Origin: Microcoleus sp036704825
GTDB lineage: Bacteria; Cyanobacteriota; Cyanobacteriia; Cyanobacteriales; Microcoleaceae
Assembly: GCA_036704825.1 (NCBI GenBank)
Contig: JAUBSN010000007.1
Location: forward strand, 1-64,000
DNA length: 64,000 nucleotides
Reading direction: 5' to 3'
Below the pieces are notes generated by a model. That model saw only the letters and a program-made list of their open reading frames with translations. It had not been told where the DNA came from and made no database searches. Positions 19,432 to 29,100 of this stretch are shown here, one piece after another. How positions within the stretch are numbered: position 1 is the stretch's first letter; each line of letters begins with the position of its first letter. The position numbers and the translations under genes were made by a program.

Positions 19432-20373
19432 ATGGCAAATGCCAATATTCCTCAAAATTTCAACTTAATCCTGCCCGCAGGAACCCAAATTGTCACCAAA
19501 ATTGAGGTCAAAAACCCGGCCGGCGACCAATCTTGGAAACCGGGATTAGTAGGTGTCATCGTTCAATCGCCTACGGACAATTCCCACGCATATTTAGTCA
19601 AACTCCCAGACGGAACGCAAGTTAGTCTGCGGCGGCACGAATTCAGTATCCGCAAGCAGTTTCAGAGCGAAGGATTGCAGTCAGGAGGAGATTTTCTTGC
19701 AGAATACAACCTCTATGATTCTGTAATTTACCGCTGCATTCTTGGTTCCAGAGCCTACGGTCTTGATAACGAGCAATCCGATACAGACAGGCGCGGGATT
19801 TACCTGCCGCCGGCAATACTTCATTGGTCGCTTTACGGGATTCCAGAACAATTGGAAAACAAGGAAAATCAGGAATGCTATTGGGAACTGCAAAAGTTTC
19901 TAGTTTTGGCACTAAAAGCTAATCCAAATGTGCTAGAATGTTTGTACACGCCTTTAATAGAAACTGTTTCTCCTGTAGCACAAGAATTGCTGGAAATTAG
20001 GGAAATATTTCTTTCTCAATTGGTTTATCAAACTTACAATAGCTACGTTTTGTCTCAATTTAAAAAAATGGAGCAAGACCTCCGCAATACCGGGGAAATT
20101 CGTTGGAAGCACGCGATGCACTTAATTCGCTTGTTGCTGTCAGGAATTACTGTCCTCAAGGAGGGGTTTGTGCCCGTTCGGGTGCAGGATTATCGATCGC
20201 AACTTTTATCTATCCGCAACCAAGAAGTATCCTGGGAAGAGGTGAATCGCTGGCGGTTGAGTTTGCACGGTGAGTTCGATCGCGCTTTTGCTGCAACTAA
20301 GTTACCAGAACGTCCTAATTACGAGAAAGCTAATCAGTTTTTGATTGAAGCGCGTAGAGGTGCGATCGGCTAA
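19432..20373 (+). CDS. RlaP-like nucleotidyltransferase with N-terminal SH3-like domain
   Basis: 313 residues. Residues 1-80 form a beta-rich KOW/SH3-like domain (KPGLVGVIVQSPTDNSHAYL VKLPDGTQVSLRRHEFSIRK). Residues 95-310 are a polymerase-beta-type nucleotidyltransferase: GSRAYG at 105-110 and the catalytic DTD at 117-119 followed by RRGIYLP. This is the COG3541/RlaP group, predicted by comparative genomics to act in RNA repair; the biochemical reaction is not established. A strong AGGAGG RBS supports the start. A second RlaP-like gene follows after 119 bp on the same strand; no RNA ligase is nearby. Confidence 0.8.
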   Translation: MANANIPQNFNLILPAGTQIVTKIEVKNPAGDQSWKPGLVGVIVQSPTDNSHAYLVKLPDGTQVSLRRHEFSIRKQFQSEGLQSGGDFLAEYNLYDSVIYRCILGSRAYGLDNEQSDTDRRGIYLPPAILHWSLYGIPEQLENKENQECYWELQKFLVLALKANPNVLECLYTPLIETVSPVAQELLEIREIFLSQLVYQTYNSYVLSQFKKMEQDLRNTGEIRWKHAMHLIRLLLSGITVLKEGFVPVRVQDYRSQLLSIRNQEVSWEEVNRWRLSLHGEFDRAFAATKLPERPNYEKANQFLIEARRGAIG

Positions 20374-20492
20374 AAGGGGCGGGTTTGCGAGATCGTTAAT
20401 TTGAGACATATATGGTTGGTAAAACCCGCCGCTACAGGTATTTGCGATTGTTTAACCGGAATTGAAATTAGCATTGATAAAATGTTGAAAAA

Positions 20493-21269
20493 ATGACAGA
20501 ATATATCTCTAATCTAGCTAAAATTATCTCTGTTCAACCTTATCCGCTGTTGTTTGCGACTGTCAGCGGTTCGCACTTATACGGGTTTCCTTCCGCAGAT
20601 TCTGACTTCGACTTGCGGGGAGCACACATTTTGCCGCTACCGAAAGTAATTGGACTGATTTCTTACGAAGAAACAATCGAAGTTTCTGAAGTTCGGGATG
20701 GAATGCAACTCGATTTAGTAACTCACGACATCAAGAAATTTTTTGAGTTGCTGTTGAAACGCAACGGCTACGTGCTAGAACAACTGTATTCGCCGCTGAT
20801 AGTTTACAGCACAAAGGAACACGAAGAATTAAAGGCTATTGCCTCTGACTGCATTACCAAGCACCACAGCCACCACTATCTCGGTTTTGCTAAAACTCAA
20901 TGGAAATTGTTTGAGAAAGAACGCCCGCGTCGGGTTAAGCCGCTGCTGTACGTTTACCGGGTGTTGCTGGCTGGGATTCACTTGATGCAAACGGGGGAAG
21001 TCGAGGCGAATTTGGTGAAACTTAACGATAAGTTCCAGTTGCCGTATATTCCCGATTTGATTGCGAGAAAGCTGGCTGGGGAGGAAAAAGCTGTGCTGGA
21101 AGATACAGATATTGAATTTTATCACCAAGAGCGCGATCGGCTAATTAATATATTAGAAGATGCAAGTTTTACAAGTCATTTGCCGTCAAATCCTAATGCA
21201 AAATTTGCTCTTAGCGATTTTCTGGTAAAGGCGAGGATGTCATCTATAAGCTGTTCCACGTTTAATTAG
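20493..21269 (+). CDS. RlaP-like nucleotidyltransferase
   Basis: 258 residues, a stand-alone polymerase-beta-type nucleotidyltransferase: GSHLYGFPSADSDFDLRGAH with GS at 26-27 and DFD at 38-40, a third acidic strand DLVTHDIKKFFELLLKRNG near 75-93, and the helical SLIVYS/LLYVYRVLLAGIHLMQTG region typical of COG3541/RlaP. It is paralogous to the preceding gene but lacks the SH3-like domain. The tandem arrangement suggests two enzymes acting on related RNA ends or a heterodimer (inference). Confidence 0.82.
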   Translation: MTEYISNLAKIISVQPYPLLFATVSGSHLYGFPSADSDFDLRGAHILPLPKVIGLISYEETIEVSEVRDGMQLDLVTHDIKKFFELLLKRNGYVLEQLYSPLIVYSTKEHEELKAIASDCITKHHSHHYLGFAKTQWKLFEKERPRRVKPLLYVYRVLLAGIHLMQTGEVEANLVKLNDKFQLPYIPDLIARKLAGEEKAVLEDTDIEFYHQERDRLINILEDASFTSHLPSNPNAKFALSDFLVKARMSSISCSTFN

Positions 21270-21353
21270 TATTTAGCGTAGCAATCACCCCACATATTAG
21301 TAGTTTGGTTAGCCGAAGAGCAAAGAACCTCCGGTTCATCACGCATCAGTACC

Positions 21354-21424
21354 AAAAAAACCGGGTTGTTTATCCTGCTAAAAGGCTATAAAGCAGTATT
21401 TTCGTCGTCCGTTAAACCCGGTTT
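21354..21424 (-). terminator. long-loop terminator of first membrane paralogue
   Basis: On the minus strand AAAACCGGGTT (21424-21414) pairs with AACCCGGTTTTTTT (21367-21354), ending in a seven-T run. The arm AAACCGGGTTT is a widespread repeat here (also 61559-61622). A decayed version is present at 22759-22836 downstream of the second paralogue. Confidence 0.7.
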
Positions 21425-21432
21425 TAAGTAAT

Positions 21433-22218
21433 TCACCCTAATAGATTTGTGCTGGCTGATTCGCTAAGGGCAGGAAAGCCGATATTTTGATCCTTGGTAA
21501 ATTGTGAGTTTTTTCCTGGTATATAAACATTCCAACTTACCCCGCCTAAATATGTCTTGATATATGAAATCAAGGCGTGGATAAATACAACGATTCCCAG
21601 CATTTCTAATGACTCTTCAATGTTTACTACTATCATGTAGGATAGTCCCCACTCTCCCATTTTAGAAGCTATGTATCCCCCGATCATTTCCATCCCCATT
21701 GCTCCTCCAATATAAATAGCGCAGGCTGCAACAAACATTTTTTTTGTAGAAACAGGAAGGTGCAACACAAACTTACTATAGGAGAAGAGAAATATCGCTA
21801 CCAGAAAACCGATCGGCACAATCCAAGTAAAGTAAAAAACTCCTGATGCATTTAGCAGGCTTCGCATCGGGTCAATCAACTTTTCGTGTATACTCCCAGC
21901 TTCATCTAAAGATAGGAATAAAAATATGAGTGATAAAGTTTTCCAGTGATTCTTGTAGCGATCGCTATCCAAATTTTTCGCATAGGCGATGACACCCAGC
22001 AACATAGCAGTAAATAGCAATGCCAAACATGAGTAAAAGGTTGGAATATTCTTCTCGGCATCAAGGTTGAAGGCTTTTGCAAAGAAGTCTCTAGACGGGT
22101 AATGCGGCAAGTAGTAGAGACTCATCTGACTGAAGAAAGAGAGTACAGCTAGACAGGAAACCACTCGAATCAAAAATTGGGTTACAGCCCCAGGAGCTAA
22201 AGGAATTTGGAATTTCAT
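21433..22218 (-). CDS. unknown polytopic membrane protein, paralogue 1
   Basis: 261 residues with about seven membrane segments, for example TQFLIRVVSCLAVLSFFSQM, FYSCLALLFTAMLLGVIAYA, WKTLSLIFLFL, YFTWIVPIGFLVAIFLFSYS and VAACAIYIGGAMGMEMIGGY. Conserved charged residues sit inside or beside membrane helices: SLDEAGSIHEKL (Asp 105, Glu 106, His 111, Glu 112), Glu 177 in GMEMIGG, and EESLEMLGIVVFIHALI (Glu 201, 202, 205, His 214). This looks like a buried metal or proton site, but I do not recognise the family. Nearly identical in layout to the gene at 22841. Confidence 0.75.
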   Translation of the reverse strand: MKFQIPLAPGAVTQFLIRVVSCLAVLSFFSQMSLYYLPHYPSRDFFAKAFNLDAEKNIPTFYSCLALLFTAMLLGVIAYAKNLDSDRYKNHWKTLSLIFLFLSLDEAGSIHEKLIDPMRSLLNASGVFYFTWIVPIGFLVAIFLFSYSKFVLHLPVSTKKMFVAACAIYIGGAMGMEMIGGYIASKMGEWGLSYMIVVNIEESLEMLGIVVFIHALISYIKTYLGGVSWNVYIPGKNSQFTKDQNIGFPALSESASTNLLG

Positions 22219-22319
22219 GCTATCTTAACCGTTATATTAAGGTTAGTTTAAGGAAAGCTTATCAAAAGGCAAAAACAATTCGATCTACCTAAAGATAGAG
22301 AAAGATATAGAAGACTCAG

Positions 22320-22450
22320 CGAGCATCTCAATGAAAGCAACCCAGCTAGAAATTGGAGTTGGCAGCCAGAATCCAGAAGGAAAGAGGCAGAACTAAAAAG
22401 GAAGAACTAAGGAGCTAGAAGAAGTGTTTTTACAAATAGGAGATTATCCC
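22320..22450. mobile_element. MITE family A, copy 2 (reverse, diverged)
   Basis: Reverse-orientation, more diverged copy: begins GAGCATCTCAATGAAAGC and ends GTGTTTTTACAAATAGGAGA TTATCCC, matching the reverse complement of the family ends. Lies upstream of paralogue 1 on the minus strand and may affect its promoter spacing. Confidence 0.75.
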
Positions 22451-22598
22451 GAATACTCTTCGGGGTGGAGGTTATTTTTTATATTCGTAAAGTTATCGCA
22501 GGATTAAGAAATTTTGCAGAGTTCGATCGCCCTTGATTTTATTGTGGTTGCGTAATAAATATTTACTGAGAAGTAAATTAGAGCAGATTCCATGTATA

Positions 22599-22702
22599 TA
22601 TAGGAATCCTTGCAGGAGTCGCAAACTTTTTATCCCACCCCAATCATCCCCCGATCGAGGGGAGGTAGTAAGAAATTCACAAATGATGCGAGGATTGCTA
22701 TA
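22599..22702. mobile_element. MITE family B, copy 2
   Basis: 104-bp element with TIRs TATAGGAATCCT and AGGATTGCTATA, aligning in reverse complement with 15706-15810 (shared AGTAAGAAATTCA and AAATGATGCGAGGATTGCTA). Between the two membrane paralogues. Confidence 0.8.
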
Positions 22703-22840
22703 TCGGTCGTTTTGTCCGCCGAATATCGCAGAACCTCCAGTCGAGGACGCATCATTAGGAAAAAAACGGATTGTTTATCCTGCTCAAAGCCTATAATGCA
22801 GTATTTTCGTCGTTCATTAAACCCGGTTTTTTTTAGTGAT

Positions 22841-23626
22841 TCACATTAATAGATTTGTGTTGGCTGGTTCGCTAAGGGCAGGTAGGCCGATATTTTGATA
22901 ATCTGTAACTTGTGAGTTTTTTCCTGGTATGTAAATATTCCAACTTACGCCGCCTAAATATGTCTTGATATATGAAATCAATCCGTGGATAAATACAACG
23001 ATACCCAGCATTTCTAAAAACTCTTCGAGGGTCGCTACTATCAGGTAGGGTACACTCTCCATTCCCATGGTAGAAAATAGGTATCCCCCGATCATTTCTA
23101 TCCCGATTGCTCCTCCAATGTAAAGAGCGCAGGCTGCAACAAAGAATTTTCTTGTGGCAACAGGAAGGTGGAAGACAAACTTACTGTAAGAGAAGAGAAA
23201 TATCGCTACCAGAAAACCGAACGGCACAATCCAAGTAAAGTAAAGAAATCCTGAAGCATTTAGCAGGCTTCGCATCGGGTCAATCAACTTTTCGTGCAAT
23301 TGACCAGCTTCGTCTAACGATAAATATATAAATATGAAGGATAAAATTTTCCAGTGATTCTTGTAGCGATCGCTATCCAAATTTTTTGCATAGGCGATGA
23401 CACCCAGGCACAGAGCACTAAACAGCAATGCCAAAAATGAGTAGAAGGTTGGAAGGTTCCGCTCGGCATCAACGTTAAATACCTTTGACAAATACTCTCT
23501 CAAGGGGTATTCCGGCAAGTAGTACAGACTGATCTGACTTAAGAAAGAGAGTACAGCTAGACAGGTCACCACTCTAAGCAAAAACTGGGTTACAGCTCCA
23601 GGAGCTAAAGGAATTTGGAATTTCAT
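22841..23626 (-). CDS. unknown polytopic membrane protein, paralogue 2
   Basis: 261 residues, same length and same start (MKFQIPLAPGAVTQFLLRVV) as paralogue 1. It keeps every charged residue of interest: SLDEAGQLHEKLIDPMRSLL, GIEMIGGYL, and LEEFLEMLGIVVFIHGLISY. Differences cluster in loops (residues 38-60 and 183-200). Downstream sequence (GCTAAGGGCAGG into the tail repeat) and about 100 bp of upstream sequence (AGGAATTTAGCAGAGCTCGA here, AAGAAATTTTGCAGAGTTCG near 22507) are also shared, so the duplication unit is about 1.4 kb. Function unknown. Confidence 0.75.
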   Translation of the reverse strand: MKFQIPLAPGAVTQFLLRVVTCLAVLSFLSQISLYYLPEYPLREYLSKVFNVDAERNLPTFYSFLALLFSALCLGVIAYAKNLDSDRYKNHWKILSFIFIYLSLDEAGQLHEKLIDPMRSLLNASGFLYFTWIVPFGFLVAIFLFSYSKFVFHLPVATRKFFVAACALYIGGAIGIEMIGGYLFSTMGMESVPYLIVATLEEFLEMLGIVVFIHGLISYIKTYLGGVSWNIYIPGKNSQVTDYQNIGLPALSEPANTNLLM

Positions 23627-24151
23627 CTTCTTTTAACCGTTTTCTTAACCTTGGTTTAAATGTATGTTATCAAAAAAAATTTTTTTTCAGTATATCTACA
23701 GATAGAGAAGACTCATCCCGGTGAAGGCGCTCTTTTTTTTCACCGTAAGATTACTGTCAGATTAAGGAATTTAGCAGAGCTCGATCGCCCTCAATTTTAT
23801 TATGGCTGTATAAAAAATATTTGTTTTCTGAGATATAAATTACAGAGATCGAAAAATGAAGCTGAAATCCTTAGTACGGTTGAATCGATATCTAAATTCG
23901 ATATCTGCAAGAAAAACTCGGCTTCAGGAAGCCGAGATCCCTCAGTAGCGAGGATTTCTGTAATGAAAGGCGATCGATCCTTAATCTCCGTGAAAACTAT
24001 GAGATGAAATAAGAGATGAAATAACAGCCCGATCGAGTGATTTGCCGCCATTTGTTAACCTAGACTCCGCCCAGCGAGAACAAAATATCTCCTTGTCAAA
24101 GTAAATTAGCTGTCAGTCAATTGCTGATTTCCGAAGTTTTTGCTGCTTTAC
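23627..24151. other. intergenic region, no gene seen
   Basis: About 525 bp between paralogue 2 and cbiG-cobJ. It contains the duplicated upstream segment of the membrane genes (near 23750-23850), a GATATC-N7-GATATC hairpin near 23886, and a terminator at 23911-23936. ORFs crossing it are not protein-like. Confidence 0.5.
23911..23936 (-). terminator. Rho-independent terminator downstream of cbiG-cobJ
   Basis: CTCGGCTT (23917-23924) pairs with AAGCCGAG (23929-23936) around a four-base loop. Read on the minus strand it is followed by TTTTTC. It is the first strong terminator after the cbiG-cobJ stop. Confidence 0.75.
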
Positions 24152-25948
24152 TTATTTTTCGTACCTGCGCGGCGTGTAAACCCAAACATCTCCGTATTTG
24201 CGGGGAATAATCCGAGTTTGACTGGAACCGACAATCACTAAAGTTCTCATATCGGCGTCTTGCGGCTGGAATTCGCCGAGGGTGCAAACCCGCACGGATT
24301 GACCGGGCCGGCCGAGGTTTCGCCCCAATATGACGGGGGTTTTAGGATCGCGACTTTGCAACAAAATCTCGATCGCCCTTTCCAATTGCCACTGCCGCTG
24401 TTTCGAGATGGGATTGTAAAATGCGATCGCGAAATCTGCGATCGCAGCGGCCGAAATCCGCTGTTCTATGACCTCCCAAGGCTTGAGAATATCCGAAAGC
24501 GAAATCGCGCAAAAATCGTGTCCGAGGGGTGCTCCGATCGCAGCAGCGGCCGCCTGCATGGCTGAAATGCCCGGTGCCACCCGAATATCGATGCCTTGCC
24601 ATTCGGGTTTGGCTGTAAGTTCGATCGCCTCAAACACCGCCGCCGCCATCGCAAAAATCCCCGGATCTCCCGACGAAACGACGGCGACAGATTTTCCCGA
24701 TGCTGCTAAATCTAGGGCAAAACGGGCGCGATCGATCTCTTCGCGGTTGTCGGAATCGTGCCGCTTTTGCCCTTCCCGCAGGGTTCCGGCTAAGTCGAGA
24801 TAGAACTTGTAACCCACCCAATCGGTGGCTTCGCGCAGAATTGCCTTAACCTCCGGGGACATCCAGGCCGCGCCTCCGGGGCCGGTACCGACGATCGCCA
24901 GTTTGCCGCGGCTAATGCCGATCGCGCTAGCATCAAATGGTTCGGGGGCCAGGGCGATCGCGCAATTCAGGGATAAAGTGCGATCGCATTCGATTAACTG
25001 ACTGTTTGCACCGGCTGCTGTCAGGGCAATTTGTGCTGCCTGATTTTCGCTGAATTCAATTGAGTCTAATTCGACAAGTTCGGATAGATTGAAAAAGCGG
25101 ACGGGGACTTTAAAATATTGTGCAACTGCTTCAAGTGCCGGATTTCCCATCTCCTCTTTTAATGCAAAGAATCCAGCTACAGAAGCTGCTGCTAAACCTG
25201 CATTCTCTAACAGTTGCTGCACTAATGAAACCGCTATTTCCGGCTCAATATTCGATAGCTTTGTGAGTGCAACTACCACAATTTGCGGATGGTAAACTAA
25301 ACAATCGGGCGTTGGCGCAATTGCTTTTTCGGTGACGCGGATAGTCAATTTTGCGTCGGGGGCGATCCTCTTCGTTGGCGTAGCCCCCGTAGGGGCGGGC
25401 TGCGCTAACGGCAAATTGCTCTCGGAAAGCCAGCTTGCAGCCCCTTCTAGGCGTACTTTTGCCCCGGCGAGCAAATTTGAAATAAAAGTCTTCGCGTCCT
25501 CTGGATTCGCCAAATAATAGCCTTGGGGAGGACTCAGCAGCGCGGTGCGAAACCGAATATCTCCGGTGGTGGTAATTGCAGGCTGTACGCCGAGGGCTGC
25601 TGCAATCTCTCTGGCCAAATCATTAACGCCGTGCAAACCGCCCAGCAGCGGTACTACGGCGCTTCCGTCTTCTGCGACGGCTAAAACTGGCGGTTCTGCC
25701 CGTTTGTCTGACAGCAGCGGGGCGAGGGTGCGGATGATTATTCCGGCGGCGCAGATAGCGATGATGGGGGTTTCTGTGGCAAATAATTCCCGCAATGTTT
25801 CGCCGAAGTTGCTAAAGTTGATGTCTGTGTTGGAAGTGCGATCGATTAAACCGTAAATCTGGGAACCGGGAAAATGTGCGGAGATTTTTTTGGCGATCGG
25901 CAGGCTGTTTTGACCTAAGATAACAATTGCGGGAGGAACTCGATTCAC
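24152..25948 (-). CDS. cbiG-cobJ: CbiG-CobJ fusion, cobalamin biosynthesis
   Basis: 598 residues. Residues 1-345 are CbiG-like (cobalt-precorrin-5A hydrolase): AAGIIIRTLAPLLSDKRAEPP VLAVAEDGSAVVPLLGGLHG near 67 and VVALTKLSNIEPEIAVSLVQQ near 230. Residues 346-598 are CobJ/CbiH precorrin-3B C17-methyltransferase: GKLAIVGTGPGGAAWMSPEV, GYKFYLDLAG, VVSSGDPGIFAMAAAVFE, VAPGISAMQAAAAAIGAPLG HDFCAISLSD, and IAFYNPISKQR. This fusion is common in cyanobacteria. The linker near residues 180-200 is partly encoded by a dispersed palindromic repeat. Divergent from the ChlH paralogue, which suggests a shared corrin/porphyrin context. Confidence 0.93.
   Translation of the reverse strand: MNRVPPAIVILGQNSLPIAKKISAHFPGSQIYGLIDRTSNTDINFSNFGETLRELFATETPIIAICAAGIIIRTLAPLLSDKRAEPPVLAVAEDGSAVVPLLGGLHGVNDLAREIAAALGVQPAITTTGDIRFRTALLSPPQGYYLANPEDAKTFISNLLAGAKVRLEGAASWLSESNLPLAQPAPTGATPTKRIAPDAKLTIRVTEKAIAPTPDCLVYHPQIVVVALTKLSNIEPEIAVSLVQQLLENAGLAAASVAGFFALKEEMGNPALEAVAQYFKVPVRFFNLSELVELDSIEFSENQAAQIALTAAGANSQLIECDRTLSLNCAIALAPEPFDASAIGISRGKLAIVGTGPGGAAWMSPEVKAILREATDWVGYKFYLDLAGTLREGQKRHDSDNREEIDRARFALDLAASGKSVAVVSSGDPGIFAMAAAVFEAIELTAKPEWQGIDIRVAPGISAMQAAAAAIGAPLGHDFCAISLSDILKPWEVIEQRISAAAIADFAIAFYNPISKQRQWQLERAIEILLQSRDPKTPVILGRNLGRPGQSVRVCTLGEFQPQDADMRTLVIVGSSQTRIIPRKYGDVWVYTPRRYEK
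25359..25410. repeat. in-frame palindromic repeat inside cbiG-cobJ
   Basis: GTTGGCGTAGCC (25374-25385) and GGCTGCGCTAAC (25398-25409) form a palindrome with two mismatched pairs, preceded by GGCGATCCTCTTC. The same ends occur in tlyA at 17442-17470. It encodes the Pro/Ala-rich linker PLAQPAPTGATPTKRIAP between CbiG subdomains without breaking the frame. Confidence 0.7.
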
Positions 25949-26152
25949 GGTTGTAAATATGGCTGTGTTTGGATTGGTTTGATTATTTTAATCGGTGCTT
26001 ACTTTAATAAGACATAGTTGATGAACCGCGAAGGCGCGAAGTAAGAGAAAGCAGAAGTTTATCTTTTTTGTTCTGTCTGTCAGTGGCACAGGCAAGATGC
26101 CTGTGCATTTCTGCGATTAGTTTATCATTAAAAGAAGCAAATATTTCGAGGT

Positions 26153-29100
26153 TTGGCTGTGAAACGCATTGTCTTAATTGCAGGGTTTGAATCTTTTAAT
26201 GCCGATCTGTATCGCAAAGCTGCCGAGTTGGCTGTTTCTGGCTGTCAGGGATTGGAAGTGCGGGTTTTTAGCGATCGCGCCCTGGCAGATGAACCCGATG
26301 CTGTAGCAGCAGCCCTCTTGAATGCTGATGTGTTTTTCGGGAGTTTGCTGTTTGATTACGATGCGGTAATGTGGCTGCGGGAAAGGGTGCAGAATATCCC
26401 GATTCGCCTGGTTTTTGAGTCTGCTTTGGAATTGATGAGTCTTACTCAAATCGGCGCTTTTAAAATTGGCGACAAGCCGAAAGGTATGCCGAAGCCTGTT
26501 AAGTTTATTCTGGATAAGTTCAGCAACGGGCGAGAGGAAGATAAGCTGGCTGGTTATATTAGTTTTTTGAAGGTTGGGCCGAAGTTATTAAAATATGTGC
26601 CGGTGCAAAAAGTGCAGGATTTGCGAAACTGGCTGATTATTTACGGTTACTGGAATGCGGGCGGTGCGGATAATGTTGTCTCGATGTTTTGGATTATTTC
26701 CGAAAAGTATTTGGGGCTGAATGTTGCAGAAATTCCGCCGCCTGTAGAAACTCCCAATATGGGTTTATTGCATCCTGATTATAATGGTTATTTTGAATCG
26801 CCTAGGCAATATTTGGATTGGTATCTCGGTCATCAAAGTGCTAGGGGCGACCAAGATGCCCGTTCCACAAAATTTGAGACGAATTGGTCGGAAAATTCAG
26901 ACCAGGTTTCTAACGGGCAAGATGCCCGTTCCACAAAATTTGGAAGCAATTGGTTGGCAAATTCAGATCGAGTAAAATCCCCGGTTGTGGGCATCTTGCT
27001 TTACCGCAAGCACGTTATCACCAAACAACCTTATATTCCACAATTAATTCGCTATTTTGAAGATGCGGGAATTGTGCCTTTGCCGATTTTTATCAATGGC
27101 GTTGAAGGCCATGTGGCGGTGCGGGATTGGATGACGACTGCTGATGAAACTGCGCGCCGAAAACAAGGCAATATTGAAAATATTTCGCTTTCTAAAGATG
27201 CTGTGGAAGTTGATGCGATTGTTTCTACTATTGGCTTTCCTTTGGTTGGCGGGCCTGCTGGTTCGATGGAGGCGGGGCGTCAGGTGGAAGTTGCTAAGCG
27301 GATTTTAACTGCTAAAAATGTACCTTATTTTGTGTCCGCACCTCTGCTGATTCAGGATATCCATTCTTGGACTCGTCAGGGGATTGGGGGTTTGCAAAGT
27401 GTGGTATTGTATGCTTTGCCTGAGTTGGATGGCGCGATCGATCCTGTGCCTCTGGGTGGTTTGGTGGGTGAGGATATTTATCTGGTGCCCGATCGCGCCA
27501 AACGCCTGACAAGTAGAATTAACAATTGGGTGAAACTCGGTCGAACTCCTCCATCTGAAAGGAAAATTGCGATTATTCTCTACGGGTTTCCTCCCGGTTA
27601 CGGGGCCGCGGGTACGGCTGCTTTATTAAATGTACCGAAATCGCTGCTAAATTTCCTGCACAAACTTCAAGCAGCAGGTTATACAGTTGGAGAAATTCCG
27701 GCTGACGGTGAGGAGTTAATTCGCAGGGTGAAAGAGGCGGATGATGCTGCAACCGCATATGGGGGCGGATTAACGGGGATGAACGCAGATGGGAGGGGAG
27801 GGTTTGGCAATACTGTTAATGTCAAAACTCTGGAGAAGTGGCTGGGGTATCTGTTAACAAGTAGGATCGAAAAACAGTGGAAATCTTTAACGGGTACGGG
27901 CATTAAGACAGACGGCGATGAGTTCCAAATCGGTGGGATTCAACTGGGGAATGTTTGGATAGGTTTGCAGCCGCCGCTGGGAATTTCGGGCGATCCGATG
28001 CGCTTGATGTTCGATCGCGATTTGACGCCTCACCCTCAATATGCTGCTTTTTACAAGTGGCTGCAAAATGATTGGCAAGCTGATGCTGTGGTTCACTTCG
28101 GAATGCACGGCACTGTTGAATGGTTGCCGGGATCTCCTCTGGGAAATACTGGCTATTCTTGGTCGGATATTTTGTTGGGAAGTTTGCCGAATCTTTATAT
28201 CTACGCTGCCAACAATCCGTCGGAATCGATGTTAGCCAAACGGCGCGGTTACGGTGTTTTGATTTCTCACAACGTGCCGTCCTACGGCCGCGCTGGCTTG
28301 TACAAGGAATTGATAGCTTTGCGGGATTTGATTGCGGAATATCGGGAAGATACGGCTAAGAATTATGTGCTGAAAGAGGCTATTTGCAAGAAAGTTTTAG
28401 ATAGCGGTTTGGAGACTGATTGTCCGTTTGAGGATGCTCGCAAGTTGGGGATTGCTTTTAGTTTTGAAAATGTGGGAATGTTCAGTGCTGATGCTTTTAA
28501 CCGCTATCTGGTGAAGCTTTACGAGTATTTGCAGGTGGTGGAATCTCGCTTGTTTTCTTCGGGTTTGCACGTTCTCGGAGAACCGCCTAATACTGAGGAA
28601 ATGACCTCTTATCTTGAGGCTTATTTTGGGGATAGTTTGTCACAGGAACAGGTGCAAAAACTGGTTTTTGAAGAAAATGAACCGCAGAGGCGCAGAGGGC
28701 GCAGAGAGGAAGAGAAAGAGGGGTTGGGTGGGTTTTTTGAGGAGGGTTTGTTGGTGCGGGATTTGTTGTTGCAAACTTCGGATGAGTTGACTAATCTTTT
28801 GCGGGGTTTGAATGGGGAATATATTCTGCCTGCACCGGGTGGGGATTTGTTGCGGGATGGGGCTGGGGTGTTGCCAACAGGTCGGAATATTCATGCTTTA
28901 GATCCTTATCGGATGCCTTCTCCTGCTGCTTATGAAAGAGGCCGCGAAATTGCTCGGAAAATTATCGATAAGCACCTTAAGGAACAGGGGAATTATCCTG
29001 AGACTGTGGCGGTGATGTTGTGGGGTTTGGATGCGATTAAAACGCGGGGCGAATCTATTGGAATTCTGCTGGAATTGGTGGGTGCTGAACCTCTTAAAGA

